Positions 1 to 10,912 of a stretch of 64,000 nucleotides of DNA are shown here, in pieces (the first letter of the stretch is position 1; every line of letters begins with the position of its first letter). The stretch spans positions 8,107,714 through 8,171,713 of the forward strand of contig JAOWCC010001368.1 of NCBI GenBank assembly GCA_030867875.1. Direction: 5' to 3'. Made by a program: the position numbers and the translations under genes. This stretch comes from Actinernus sp. WN-2022 (lineage: Eukaryota > Cnidaria > Anthozoa > Actiniaria > Actinernidae). The notes under the pieces are model-generated. The model saw only the letters and a list, made by a program, of their open reading frames with translations. It did no database searches and was not told the origin of the DNA.

Positions 1-705
1 AAGTTAGTTTTACGATATTTCTTTCATTTACTTGAACGTAGCAACAATACCTTGTTATCTAATGCTCTCCAAGTATCTTGTGGACTGCATAAGGATGGAG
101 TTTGGTCGTGGTTTGGATTAATTTCACATTTGTTGAAGTTAGGTGGCTTTGATTTTAGAAATGCCAACATTTTACCGAGTTTAGAATGTAAATCAATATC
201 CAAGTTAATTGTAAGTAAATTAAAGCAAACATATGCAACTGAATGGAAGGAAGAGAGAGAGAAAATTGTTAATGGATTGAAACCGTCTAAGCTAGAGTTA
301 TATATGAGCATCAAGAGTGAATACACGCGGGAAGGTTATTTGTTTAGCATTAACGATTTTGAGGCGCGGCGTGCTGTCACTCAATTAAGGATTTCAGCTC
401 ATAAATTTCCGGTTTAGCGTGGTCGATATTTACAGATTCCACGACCACAACGGTGCTGTAATATTTGTGGATCGAATGAGCTAGGTGATGAATTTCACTA
501 TCTCTTCCGATGCACGAACGTACGTTTGGTACGAGCACGGAGTGTTTTTATGGACAAATTACTGTCCGTTAATCATCTCTTCTCTTCGTTCAGTTCGGCT
601 ACCCTATTTAATTATTTAATGGTTATGAAAGATATAAATGTTATAAAGATTACTAGTAACTACATTAAGGAGATTTTAAATATTTACAACGAGTTTGTAG
701 TTTAG
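1..705 (+). pseudogene. LINE ORF2 C-terminal fragment, one in-frame stop
   Basis: One reading frame stays open from base 1 to a stop at 703-705, apart from a single TAG at 415-417. The translation looks like the C-terminal third of a non-LTR retrotransposon reverse transcriptase protein. It has the motif LRISAHKFPV followed, after the stop, by RGRY, and then a zinc-knuckle-like stretch CNICGS...FHYLFRC. In relatives the residue at the stop is usually Glu, so one base change from GAG would explain the TAG. The 5' part lies before the window or is truncated. A related fragment lies at 54867-55790 on the minus strand. Family assignment rests on the motif pattern, not on a search. Confidence 0.8.
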
Positions 706-772
706 TTTTTCTTTCACTTTGTTGGATACACACCAATGTAAACAAGTTGTTCGTACAAGGTGCCAATAAACT

Positions 773-796
773 ATTGATTGATTGATTGATTGATTG
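773..796 (+). repeat. (ATTG)n tail of the LINE
   Basis: About six copies of ATTG follow the LINE 3' untranslated region. Short simple-repeat tails of this kind are typical 3' ends of CR1/L2-like LINEs, which supports this point as the 3' boundary. Confidence 0.75.
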
Positions 797-881
797 TAAA
801 TAAAATATTGGAGAAAAGGGGGTCCCAAAATAGAGACGAATTGTTCAAGCAAGCAACCGTGAACGACAATCCTGCTGGTGT

Positions 882-979
882 ACGTTGGATCAAACTAGTG
901 ATCTAATCGGCTATCAAATAAAAAATAACTATGAAGAAGCAAAGACACGTTGGATCAAACTAGTGATCTAATCGGCTAT
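882..979. repeat. 33-bp direct repeat pair
   Basis: The same 33 bases occur at 882-914 and 947-979, separated by 32 bases. Each begins ACGTTGGATCAAACTAG. The copies appear identical. No function is evident. Confidence 0.85.
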
Positions 980-1130
980 AATTTCTCCTCCACCAACACC
1001 CCCACCCCCGGTGTGACGTTACTTTTTTCTTCGAATTTACGAGAGTGAAAAAATACGTCTGCACAGCAGGCCACGTAGTGCGTGGCGTGCAATGATAATG
1101 TTAATAATAATAATAATAATTTAATAATAA

Positions 1131-2733
1131 CAAGAGCCCATCTGGGCTTTCACTCGGGCAACATGAGATTGAAGATGAAATACACTTTCATTTGAAATCC
1201 TTTTAGTAATAACCGAAGGGAAGAATTATTAGCTGAATTTAGCAGTCTTTAGAAGTGGCCGGTAGCCCGGTGACATGCATTCTCTGCTCCCCTAGTATAT
1301 ATATTTCTCGTGTATGCAAATTAAAGAAGTTGACCTCTACTTATTCATGTACCGCACGCTTACAATTTAGTCTGCTGTTCTTCTATTCATGTACCGCACG
1401 CTTACAATTTAGTCTGCTGTTCTCCAGGTTCAGAGTACTAATAGATGAGCGTCTCAAATATATGTTTATATTTGTCCCATATTATAAGTTGTATCCTGTC
1501 CACCTATGATGGAGCTATCATATGATATATTTCTCTACTGTTCATTCTACCCTGCGGCTCTTTATCGCAGCTCGCATCCATATTGGTATTTATTAACTGA
1601 AATGCCTGTTGGTTATATACCCTCCTTCCCAAAACTGATCTGCTCATTATATTACAGAACTATAAAGAGAACTGTTGGAAGCCTTTAATTTCTCGAACCA
1701 AAACTTCGTCCGTGAGAGGATTCTTGTTTAAGTTGACCTTGAGTTGAATATTGCTTCGCTCATCATAAATTATTCTGTGCGAGTGTTTTTTCTCCGGGGT
1801 ATTTCTGACAGCCAAAAACACGCTCAAAATTATTTTAGTGCATGTTGGCCTACAGATCACGGTGTTTGCGCTGGTATGTATATGACCGAGAGTAAAATGA
1901 AATGTGGCATAAAACCTACGAAACGTACCTCAAACATGGCAAAATCTATCAGCGCCACGAGGTCAACAAATCGAGAAAGAAATGCAGATCTATATAAACC
2001 CGCAATGATTTCAACCTCACCGTACCTTAATTCATGACCTGACAAGACACTGTTCAGTTTCACTTTCACTCTCAGCTTTGCTCTTGAGTTTGAGTTCGGC
2101 TTTGTTAAAGACTTCTTATTCAGTTGTATGGTATTGTGCAGTATATTTGAGTTTTCCAATCCACAGAGATTCAAATAACAAAGCCGTGGCGAAAGAGAAG
2201 CTTAAACGAGAAATATTTTGTCCTCCTAGAAAAACACAACATCTTGCCCTTTCTATCGAAGAAGCCTTGGTTTCAGCAGAAAGGAAAACGCTAAATTCCA
2301 ATTCGATAATAATGTGTGGCTCTTTGAGTCCTTCAGGTCCGGCGTCGTGTCGTACATAAAATCACAGGCCATCTGGGTAAAAAACGCGGTCCTTCCCGCT
2401 CCGACAAGAGCGCCAGTTGCAATATCCTGAGCCTGTTGGAAGGCTTTCGCACGAGTGAAGTTAAATAAAACATTAAACTGCTTACATTTGAGAGATGGGA
2501 CTCCAAATTTGAGAGAGATTTGCTCGCGGATCCACCATTTCGATTTACTGTATTCAATTATGTAAATAAATTAACCTGGCGAGTGTTACGTGACAAGCAC
2601 AGTGCGATCTGATTGGTGTGAATTTGACCTTTAACGCATGCGCAGATCGCGTGCTACACTGAATAATAATAATAATAAAAAAAAAACGACTTGCATTTTA
2701 AGACTCGTTGCTGCCACAGGCAGCCCGAGTAAT
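1131..2733 (+). mobile_element. Helitron2/Helentron-like non-autonomous repeat, copy 1
   Basis: This block shares its start, end and much of its interior with 28832-30537. It starts CAAGAGCCCATCTGGGCTTT, whose AGCCCA/TGGGCT forms a small hairpin. It ends with a hairpin GCTGCCACAGGCAGC followed by CCGAGTAAT. ACTCGGGC at 1152-1159 is complementary to GCCCGAGT at 2723-2730. This offset inverted repeat plus a 3' hairpin resembles the asymmetric terminal inverted repeats of Helitron2/Helentron elements. No Rep/helicase coding is seen. The class is inferred; the repeat itself is seen directly. Confidence 0.65.
1343..1424 (+). repeat. 42-bp tandem duplication
   Basis: Two tandem copies begin ATTCATGTACCGCACGCTTA and lie inside the Helitron-like copy 1. 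The other copy of the element has no such duplication here. Confidence 0.8.
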
Positions 2734-4744
2734 AATTTATTTACCGTCGGTAACGCAGGAAGTGGTTGCCCAATCTCCCGAGCCAGGGGCTCATGATATA
2801 AACGCTCGACAATGTTGAATCAAATCTATACTTAGTAACCTGAAGCAGCTGAAGCAAAGTGAGCATTAGCCTGCAATGCAGGCGTTTGGGAAACCGCAAT
2901 ATATTTGGACGAGGGAAGAATGGCGCGAGGACAAAAAGGAAGTAGGGGGGAGGGGAGAAGGGAAGGGAACGCCGACCCGCAACGCCTGTGATTTTGAAAA
3001 ACGCCACTAATTAGTTATGCATGTCTGATCTGTCAAAAAATAACAGTACAATGATTGTAGGCCTCAGAAAATGTACATTTCCTCCAAAATTAATGGGGTT
3101 ATCAACCTCTAAATCATCAACGTAACTTCTGTGATATCAAGCGATTTTAATTAGTGTTTTTGTAGCAGGTTTTCTATAGCAATTTGGCCGCCACCAAGAT
3201 TTCAATTTAGTAAACAATCTGATGCGTAACCGCAGTGCTGGGTTTCGTAAACATCATTGTTTGCACATCATGAGATGGGAATATAACTGGAAAGAATCTG
3301 AAAACAGCACTTTACTTTCGAAATAAATTGAAAACTAGAATCAGGCACCATCGTAGTTCTTACATATGTAACAGGAAGTTAATAGTTTTAATAGAAGTGC
3401 TTGAAACAATTTTATTTATGCGCTTGAATATGGTCGTTAACTTTTAGGCTTCTGCCACGTTTGCCCAGAAAATGTCCGGGGAAAATTAATGTTTTCTCCA
3501 AAATCAGTCGGGCTAATATAAAAATCATAAACATAACTTCCGTTTAATGTCAAGCAATTTGGATTACCTGTCTGTAATTTGTATTATAAATCTAGCCTTC
3601 AATTCCATTTTAGAGATGAAACAACGGCTTCGTCATCAGTTCCCGCCTTCGTACGAACAAGGAGCATACGAACAAGGAAAATCAAACTTTTTCCCTAAAC
3701 CTAAAGACAAGTTGTTGCAAACCTTTAATATTTCTGTTCCAGCCTTATTTAGAGATTTAGCTTTTCTAATAGAGCAGGAAAATTAACACTTTGGTATTCA
3801 ATTGGTGGGAAGTACATCGACCTAGACCTTGAAAGTACCTTTGGAAACCTTTCATTTGACCGGTTACACACACTCTGCGAAAGCTTTAGCTAATCAAGTT
3901 TGTAAATCTTAGAAAATTCATGGTAAAATAACAATATTACTCACCGCTCTAGCTCTCCAAATCGTTGTGACGAAATTGAAAAGACCAACTCGCGACCTCG
4001 TGAACATGTCACCATCGGCATATAGTCGTCATCTTCATTGCCATTTTGTGACGAGATATTGTCGCTAAATGAAGATTCCGAGTAATGCACGAAAGCCAAC
4101 GACACATTCAATTGGTCCCGAATAAAACTTCACGACGATATTTGAGGCACCGAGTTAAATGTACAGTATAATGAGTTCAAAATTTCCATAAGAGTTAATT
4201 CCCACCCCCTGCACACTCAATCAAGCCCGGCTAAAACTGGTGGGCATTTGATTACATGCAGAACCAATTTTTAGTAAAATATAATCTTGTAAATATTATT
4301 ATTGTTAATATGGCATATTTGTTCACAGAACTTTATACGTGTATATAAAGCTCATCCACAGGATGGCGCATTTGTCTCTCATGGAAGCCACCAACATTTA
4401 TAGTGAACAAGGACATTGCACGACCACAACAATGCCTAGGGTTTGCCCAGGGAGGGAGTATGGGGAATGCGTAACAAGTGTATAATATACATTGGACCAT
4501 ATTCAATACTACATACATGTATGTATAATGAACTGCAATTTAATTGGAAAACAAAACAAAACAAAACAGCACATTTTCTTTTTGGAGAGAAATTTATTTT
4601 GGTGTTTGACAAAAAATCTCATTTCAGTGAAAGCGGTCTACATGTACAGGCAAACATATGATAGCCAGGGTACAACATCACAAAACTATTATATATTTTT
4701 TTTTTGTAAAAAGTACAAATGCACTGTATGTTTGGTCAGCTACA
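2734..4744. other. no recognisable gene
   Basis: No coding exon, RNA gene or structured repeat was recognised. The open frames here are short, AT-biased and lack known motifs. If earlier SLC22 exons were in the window they could be here, but none was found. Confidence 0.5.
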
Positions 4745-5041
4745 AGCTAAATAAATAAATATTTTATTTATTATAGCAGGCAGTTATTGCAACTTACAGC
4801 TGATATCGATGTGGGTCTGCCTTTACTCCTCACTGCATTAACTGTTTTGGACACACAACACTCGACTCACAAGTTGATTTTTACGGAGGGAGGGAAACCG
4901 GAGAACCCGGAGAAAAACCCTCGAATGCAGATAAGAAATCAACAACAAACCTAACTCACATATGGTGCCCGAGCCGGGAATCGAACCCAGGACCGCAGCA
5001 GTGAAAGGCGAGTGTTTTACCACTGCGCCAACCTGATCCCC
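4745..5041 (-). mobile_element. tRNA-derived SINE, copy 1
   Basis: Read on the minus strand, the head at about 5041 has a pol III A box (TGGCGCAGTGGTAAAAC) and a B box (GGTTCGATTCC). A conserved body follows (CATATGTGAGTT, then TTCTCCGGGTTCTCC), and the element ends in a TAAATAAA-rich tail near 4745. The same head and body occur at 5820-6119, and the head at 21680. The 3' boundary is approximate. Confidence 0.8.
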
Positions 5042-5819
5042 TCCTCGTGTTACTTAGATCTTGAACTTGGAACTTGAGATTCAGTATGTTTGCTCGGCTG
5101 CTTTGTTAACAACATTTCACAGCTTTATAATTCAGCAAAGCAAGTAAATTTTAAAATTGACCTCCGAGGCCCGTTTACTATCGCTTCGAATTTGACTGCC
5201 CTGTAAAACCTCTCATTCGATCATACTTCGAAAGCGGTAGCAGGAAAAGTTATTAAATTTCAAAATTTATATACTGAAGATTTTTACTTACCAAAGCATT
5301 CCTCGACTTACTGTAGTACGAATGCTAAGATGAGATTTCAATTTAACCACGTGGCTGAGTATTCGGTCTTCGGGACAGTTTGACTATTTGTTAGACCCCT
5401 TGGAAAAATTCTAACTAACTTAACAGCAAGGTGATACTTCATGTAAGTTGTCACTTAATAGAAACCTTGGTTTGAAGAACAATGAAATCTTGTACATGAA
5501 GTATATACTGATCAGTTCAACACGATGTCATACGCAGTAGACACAAAAACGCTAAAGACACAGACTGTGCATGCCCATACAAGTTATTTTGATCGACATC
5601 AAAAACCGTGTTCACCGTCCACACCTGTCAAAAATCTCCACTTTGGAACGGCGTTTTCGTCGGTTGTGTGTGGTTGATAGAAGGCTAAAATGCATTTTTT
5701 TTAAACCTCCGTTGTGATACGAGAACGGGTTCTAACACAGCTCTTCGTGTTTCACATATCATCATGCATTAACATTATTATCATTATCATCATCTCCATC
5801 ATCATCATGTGTTGTTAAA

Positions 5820-6119
5820 TCAAATCAAATATTTTGTTTACCTTCGGATAACGAGGCTTATTAGGCTTCTACCGGATCCCGCTAATCGGATCCGAGTATT
5901 CCCCACATACACTTTTCACATTCAATATTTACAGCTCACAACCAACACTAAACTCGCGTGTTGATGTTTACTGAGGGAGGACAACTGGAGAACCCGGAGG
6001 AGAACCCTCGGAACCTGGCTATTGAGTGAGAATCAACAAACTCAACTCACATATGACGTCACGTCCGGGGTCGAACCCAGGTCACAACGGTGGTGCGCGC
6101 CTGCGCCACCCAGACCCCA
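5820..6119 (-). mobile_element. tRNA-derived SINE, copy 2
   Basis: On the minus strand it begins TGGGGTCTGGGTGGCGCAGG, has the B box GGTTCGACCCC, then CATATGTGAGTTGAG and the GGGTTCTCC body shared with the copy at 4745-5041. It ends in a short TTTGATTTGATTT-like tail. It lies just upstream of the penultimate SLC22 exon. The tail boundary is approximate. Confidence 0.75.
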
Positions 6120-6168
6120 GTATTATCAGAATTAAAAATAATAGCTCGTTTCGTTGAATATATTTAAG

Positions 6169-6241
6169 GAACTTGTCCCTCGGTGTTGGTTCCATGATGT
6201 CTCGAGTTGGAGGAATCATCGCCCCATACATCGTGTTCCTG
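6169..6241 (+). CDS. SLC22-like penultimate coding exon
   Basis: 73 nt. The acceptor is TATATTTAAG at 6159-6168. The first G completes a codon begun in the previous exon (probably Arg of the RN motif). It then encodes NLSLGVGSMMSRVGG and IIAPYIVFL, and ends before the donor GTTAGT at 6242. Confidence 0.85.
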
Positions 6242-8710
6242 GTTAGTATAGTTACAGATTTTCAGCTGTAAGATGTTGAATAATATAATTTATACACAAT
6301 ACTGTAGAGTAATGTACTCCGTATTGAAACTGAGGGGTTTTAAGTAGCAATTGATAAATCTCTTTATAAAATAGTTTCGATAGTACACGCGCTCTGATTG
6401 GCTGTAAGCCGTGTTTCTATAACTCTATAGAAACATAGACAGTTGAGCGCGCGCTTGAGCTAGTTGTGAGAATTTACGTTTTGGTTATCAAATTAAGCCA
6501 GCGTTTCCATGCTTTTATTCGTTTATTTTATAAAGGAAATAGAAAACATTTTCCCCATGTTTCTATAGAGTTATAGAAACACTTGTGGAAGTTTGGAAGA
6601 ACTCGAAATAGCTGTGGAAACACTCGCCCTTCGGGCTCGTGTTCCCACTGCCATTTCTCGTTCTCCCAAACTCCCACTCGTGTTTCTATAACTCTATAGA
6701 AACACGGGAAATGTTTTCTATTTCTTAAATAGAATGACTCGGTTTAGCATTGATCATTCATGCAATTATTATCCTTCTCAAGAGGTATCTATTAAGACAA
6801 TGTTAGCCTTTTTACTATGATTTTTTTAGACAGATCGTGAGCAATAGGAATAAAAATTACTTCAAATGCGGCAAAGTATTCAGTGTAAAATATTGTCAAT
6901 GTATGTTTTACTCCAAGAATTGGCGGTCCCTTCATGTAGGCACACATGAGGTGCTATCAAAATACAATAGAATTAACACAATACAAAACAATAGAACAAA
7001 ATACGCAATACAATAGAACACAATACACCATACAATTTGGTAGCAATTCATGTGTGCCTACATGAAGGCACCACCCAAGAATTGCATACAATTTAGACTG
7101 TTCAGTGTGTTTGTACAGGAGCCCATTACCAGGAGCGTGCATCTCCCACATTAGGTCATTACCAGGAGCGTGCATCTCCCACATTAGGTCATTACCAGGA
7201 GCGTGCATCTCCATGTTAGGTCATTACCAGGAGCGTGCATCTCCCACATTAGGTCTGTCCGACAGCAGAACAGATGATGTAGCTATTTTTAGCTTTGTGT
7301 TTCCCGCGAGAAGAAATAAAGGCCGACACTTTTAACCAATCAGGATACACTGAGGAATTGTAATTAACACGGTTCAAACTGCTAAAAATACTAAAGCGCA
7401 AGAGAACAAAAGACAACGTAATCGCATACAAGTACTTCGCGACTATAAATAGCCACAGCGTCTACTGTGCTGTGGGCGCTACCCATCACATAGGTACGCT
7501 CCTGGTAATGGGCTCCTGGTGGTATATACTATAAATAGCCACATCGTCTACTGTGCTGTGGGCAGCTACCCATCACATAGGTACTCTCCTGGTAATGGGC
7601 TCCTGGTGATATATACTATAAATAGCCACATCGCCTACTGTGCTGTGGGCAGCTACCCATCACATAGGTACTCTCCTGGTAATGGGCTCCTGGTGATATA
7701 TACTATAAATAGCCACAGCGTCTACTGTGCTGTGGGCGCTACCCATCACATAGGTACGCTCCTGGTAATGGGCTCCTGGTGGTATATACTATAAATAGCC
7801 ACATCGTCTACTGTGCTGTGGGCGCTACCCATCACATAGGTACGCTCCTGGTAATGGGCTCCTGGTGACTGGATATATACTATAAATAGCCACATCGTCT
7901 ACTGTGCTGTGGGCAGCTACCCATCACATAGGTACGCTCCTGGTAATGGGCTCCTGGTGGTGTGTACTGAATATGAGTCGGGAAAAGACGTACGGCCTGA
8001 CTTGAAGGCTTGACTTGCCGTAGTACGATAATTTTGTCATGCTGTTATTCATTGTTAGAACATACGGGACAATTATAAAAACACTGGGGAAGTTGTTGAA
8101 TGTCACGGCTAGCCTGTTAGCGGCTCTTCTGGGTGTATTTTCCCGCTTATTTCTTTTCGGATTGGGCTACCTGTGGCGCGCGTATCGCCCCATTGTTTTA
8201 CCGTGCGCCACAGGTAGCCCAATCCGAAAACAAATGAGCGAAACATTTCTTCCCTGACTTACCATTAATACGAAATCCGCTCTTATAGCAAAATTAAAAC
8301 GCGTAAATAATTGTTTTTTTTTAACGTTCTAGCCTCGGCATTGATTTGTATGACATTTGGTTGGCTAGCGTCCTCGGATGAAGCTCATTCCCAATTTAAT
8401 ATTTCAGAACGACTTCATGCAAAACCTGCCCCTGATAGTGTTCGGTGTAATGGCATTTACCGCTGGCCTGTTAGCATTGTTGCTACCCGAGACTCTATTC
8501 AGTCCCATGCCACAGACCGTGGATCAAGTGGAAGACTGGCCCGAGGATTACAGCTTGCCGTGCAGGAGGTTGAAAAATCCACAGGAAGACCAAGAGTATG
8601 TTTTGCGGGAAAAAGGAGGCAAAGACTCGGATGAGGAACATGTCTTGTTAAGTCTTCCAGATTTACCGGCGAAGAGTGGTGACTCGAATATGCCGGTGAC
8701 AAAAGTTTGA
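6169..8710 (+). CDS. SLC22-family organic ion transporter, last two coding exons (partial gene)
   Basis: SLC22 proteins are 12-helix plasma-membrane transporters of organic cations, anions or zwitterions (major facilitator superfamily). The coding exons are 6169-6241 and 8408-8710, with the stop at 8708-8710. The first encodes RVGGIIAPYIVFL, matching the conserved stretch of transmembrane helix 11 that follows the PTxxRN motif. It ends at a GT donor in phase 0. The second follows TTTAATATTTCAG and encodes NLPLIVFGVMAFTAGLLALL, then LPETLF and TVDQVEDW, which is helix 12 and the characteristic SLC22 tail. A 57-residue hydrophilic cytoplasmic end follows. Which substrate it carries cannot be told from this part. 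Upstream exons were not found in the 6 kb available. The 2.2-kb last intron is filled by MITEs. A pseudogene is possible, but both frames are intact and the splice sites agree. Confidence 0.85.
6412..6703. repeat. MITE-like repeat with three copies of a 22-bp palindrome
   Basis: Near-palindromic 22-mers beginning GTTTCTATA and ending TATAGAAAC occur at 6412-6433, 6559-6580 (inverse form) and 6682-6703. The outer copies match each other and the middle one is reversed, as expected for an inverted-repeat element. Confidence 0.75.
6923..7074. mobile_element. 152-bp MITE with 10-bp target duplication
   Basis: Inverted termini of about 30 bp share CTTCATGTAGGCACACATGA (6930 onward, and its complement ending 7067). 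CCAAGAATTG flanks both sides (6913-6922 and 7075-7084), a clear target-site duplication. The core is AT-rich with TACAATAGAA repeats. Confidence 0.85.
7124..7253 (+). repeat. 33-bp tandem repeat, 4 copies
   Basis: Units start CATTACCAGGAGCGTGCATC at about 7124, 7157, 7190 and 7221. The third unit is shortened and differs (CTCCATGTTAGG). The unit contains the inner part of the element's own terminal repeat. Confidence 0.9.
7444..7966 (+). repeat. 86-91-bp tandem repeat, 6 copies
   Basis: TATAAATAGCC recurs at 7444, 7530, 7617, 7704, 7790 and 7881, so the spacing is 86, 87, 87, 86 and 91. Each unit ends TGGTAATGGGCTCCTGG, which is the element terminus. The units alternate between GTGGGCGCTACCC and GTGGGCAGCTACCC versions. 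Because the end of the element is inside the unit, the expansion probably arose from the terminus. Confidence 0.92.
8154..8230. repeat. perfect 26-bp inverted repeat with 25-bp loop
   Basis: Arms 8154-8179 and 8205-8230 are exact complements. The motif GGGCTACCTGTGG faces its complement across the loop. The same motif occurs at 52471 and, in the other orientation, at 25430. It is intronic to the SLC22-like gene. Confidence 0.9.
8408..8710 (+). CDS. SLC22-like terminal coding exon
   Basis: 303 nt including TGA. It encodes helix 12, LPETLF, and the acidic cytoplasmic tail ending PVTKV. The splice acceptor ATTTAATATTTCAG sets the start. The open frame extends upstream to an ATG at 8378, but that part is intronic because the family match begins at the acceptor. 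The tail ends in a -TKV sequence that could be a class I PDZ ligand (S/T-x-V), as in some other transporters. Confidence 0.88.
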   Translation, partial: NDFMQNLPLIVFGVMAFTAGLLALLLPETLFSPMPQTVDQVEDWPEDYSLPCRRLKNPQEDQEYVLREKGGKDSDEEHVLLSLPDLPAKSGDSNMPVTKV

Positions 8711-8755
8711 AAGATCTTTGTGATACATCTCCATCTGATAATAGAAATCAACAGG

Positions 8756-9060
8756 AGGCCATTACCAGGAGCGTCCATCTCCCATGCTAAGTCTGTGAGT
8801 CAGCGTATGCCCGGATTGAGCTATATTTAGAACAGATCTCACGGGAGTTCTCGTGCCCTCACTTTGAGAATCAATCAATGCATAGTCAGGACAATGCAGC
8901 GTTAGTAAATCACCTCAAAGAATAATAGATCATTTTCAATCTCGATAATGACGGCAAGCGTTCACGGATCGTAGCAGAGTCAGAAGGCAGTTACCCTGGA
9001 AACATATTCTAAAAATAGCTCAAACCCATACGCTGGTAATGAATCAAGAGACCATCACCG
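8756..9060. mobile_element. degenerate relative of the 22371 hAT-type MITE
   Basis: It starts CCATTACCAGGAGCGTCCAT and shares GTCAGCGTATG, GAGCTATATTTAGAACAGAT and other blocks with 22371-22685 in inverted order. The right end (about 9000-9060) is decayed. It starts about 45 bp after the SLC22 stop codon, so it may lie in that gene's 3' UTR. Confidence 0.6.
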
Positions 9061-9841
9061 AAGAAAACCGGTCCCCCATACTTGGTCGGTTCTCTCCCAT
9101 GTTAGTCTGCATAGATATTTTTTTTAGCTTGCATAAATTAGTTGGACTATTTTTACCAATATGTACGGTTGTTTGTGCACGTGTTACCGTAATTATACAT
9201 GTCAATACAGTACATGTGCAAGTGTTCGGTGCGTGTTTGAATTTCACACGCGGCCGAGCAATGACATAAACCAACAGAAATTAGAATTCGGTAGCAGTAA
9301 AACTTTCCTTGTTCTTCTGTGTTAGATTGACTTCTAGATCGTTTTGGTTGCGCACTCTTGTTCTGACCTATCAGATGTGCTTTTCCTCTTTGAAAAGGCT
9401 TTTTAGCCTTTATTCTGCTTCCATCACCCATGGTTTGCAACTAATCCCCAGAGCTTCGGGTGGCCGGCAAAGCCGTGATGACGGCCATCTTGGTGCCACG
9501 AAACGTGCAAACGAAGAATAATGGAGCGAGTAAAATCATAAATAAGATGTTTCGGTATAAAAAGGCCATGCCATAAACACCTGCAGATGTCGCTCAGTCT
9601 TTGTGAAATGAACATCTGAATGATGCTGCATGCCTATTGATTGCTATCGTTCACATCAAACATATAACTGTTTAACCTGAAAGTAAGGACTACACAGTGG
9701 GTAACAGTCATGAAACTCCAATAGTCATCAATGGCAACTATCTTCCCTCAGTTCAGTTCTTTGTATTGTTTAATTTTGAGTAATGGTCCAGATAAGAACT
9801 TTAGTACTCTACGGCAGGAATGTTAAAAGGTGTTAATTTTC
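9061..9841. other. no recognisable gene
   Basis: Nothing beyond short open frames was seen. GACGGCCATCTTGG near 9480 resembles a YY1-type site, which is weak evidence on its own. Confidence 0.5.
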
Positions 9842-10912
9842 TATTATTATTTAATAATAATAATAGCCTTTATTCAGTATAGAGCGCCATTTCCAAAATG
9901 CCCAATAGCGCTTTACAAAATATTTACAATATAAGTACAAAAATATCATTAACATTAAAAATCCTAATTTACAATTTCTCGTGATAAACAGAAATACTGA
10001 GAAAGATTAAAAAGCTATTAAAAATTTATATAAAGTATCTCTAATAATAATGATAATCATAATAATCATAAAATATAATAGAATGCTCCAAGCGCTTCTA
10101 ATCAATATAGACCTTCTTAAAAGGATGTGTCTTCAGTTGAGTTTTAAAAGTAGTTAGCGAGCTACATAGTCTCAAACTCTGAGGCAGATCATTCCATAGC
10201 GAGGGTGCTGCGCAAGAAAACGCTCTGTATCCATAACTACGCAGATTGTACGAAGGAGCGACAAGTCTCATGCTAGCGGATGTTCTCAAACTGCGCCTCG
10301 GTATATATAAATTAATAAGATCAATTATGTACCCTGGTGCTATTCCATGCAAAGCCTTATAAGTGATAAGTAGTAATTTGTACTCAATACGTTGTTCTAT
10401 CGGCAACCAATGTAGGTTGTACATAACCGGTGTTATATGATCTTTCTTACGAGAAAGCGTCACGACACGAGCGGCAGCATTCTGAACACTCTGTAAGCGA
10501 TCAGTCAGATATTTGGGTCATTAGTCCATACAGTAGGGAGTTGCAGTAGTCGAGCCTAGAAGTTACACAAAAGCGTGGACTAGTGTCTCAGCTCACTGAA
10601 AGCTGAGGTATTTCCTGATGCGGCTGATATTTCTTAAGTGATAGAATCCTGATTTGCAAACGCTGGTAACATGTTGCTCCATTGACAATGGTGAGTCAAA
10701 TATGACGCCAATGTTTCTGGCCGCATCTGATGGATGGATGGTTTCATCGCAGACAGAAAGCGAATCAAACGGTAGCTGGGGTCGATGTTTAGCATTTAAG
10801 AAAAGTAGCTCAGTCTTATCCCCGTTTAACTTCAGCTTATTCCATGTCATCCAGGCATCAATTTCTTGGACACAGGACTCAATCTTCGAATTTCTCGTAA
10901 CTTCATTGGTTG
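9842..10912 (-). pseudogene. 5'-truncated LINE, reverse transcriptase C-terminal part
   Basis: On the minus strand, 10850-10593 encodes WNKLKLNGDKTELLFL and ARNIGVIFD, typical of the region after the RT catalytic motif. 10463-10098 encodes LHWLPIEQRIEYKLLLITYK, ALHGIAPGYI and FSCAAPSLWNDLP, the CR1/L2-type C-terminal region. The two parts are in different frames, so it is broken. There is a TAATAATAATAA-type tail at 9850-9860. The 5' end stops abruptly near 10912. Confidence 0.85.

Larger units (their letters stand above)
7116..7966 (+). mobile_element. hAT-type MITE with both ends expanded into tandem arrays
   Basis: The element starts CAGGAGCCCATTACCAGGAG and its right end carries the complement CTCCTGGTAATGGGCTCCTG. 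The core (7262-7440) is also found at 57630-57850. The left end contains four 31-33-bp repeats and the right end six 86-91-bp repeats. A single-copy relative with the same terminal sequence and an 8-bp target duplication lies at 22371-22685, so the parent type is probably hAT-derived. It sits in the last intron of the SLC22-like gene. Confidence 0.8.

Noticed and set aside
4960..5041. functional tRNA gene on minus strand
   Set aside because: Good A and B boxes, but it continues into a SINE body shared with 5820-6119.
7444..7966. CRISPR-like array
   Set aside because: Units are contiguous tandem repeats without unique spacers, in a eukaryotic intron.
8311..8634. 107-codon open frame overlapping the SLC22 exon
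   Set aside because: Different frame from the clear helix-12 coding exon and starting in the intron.
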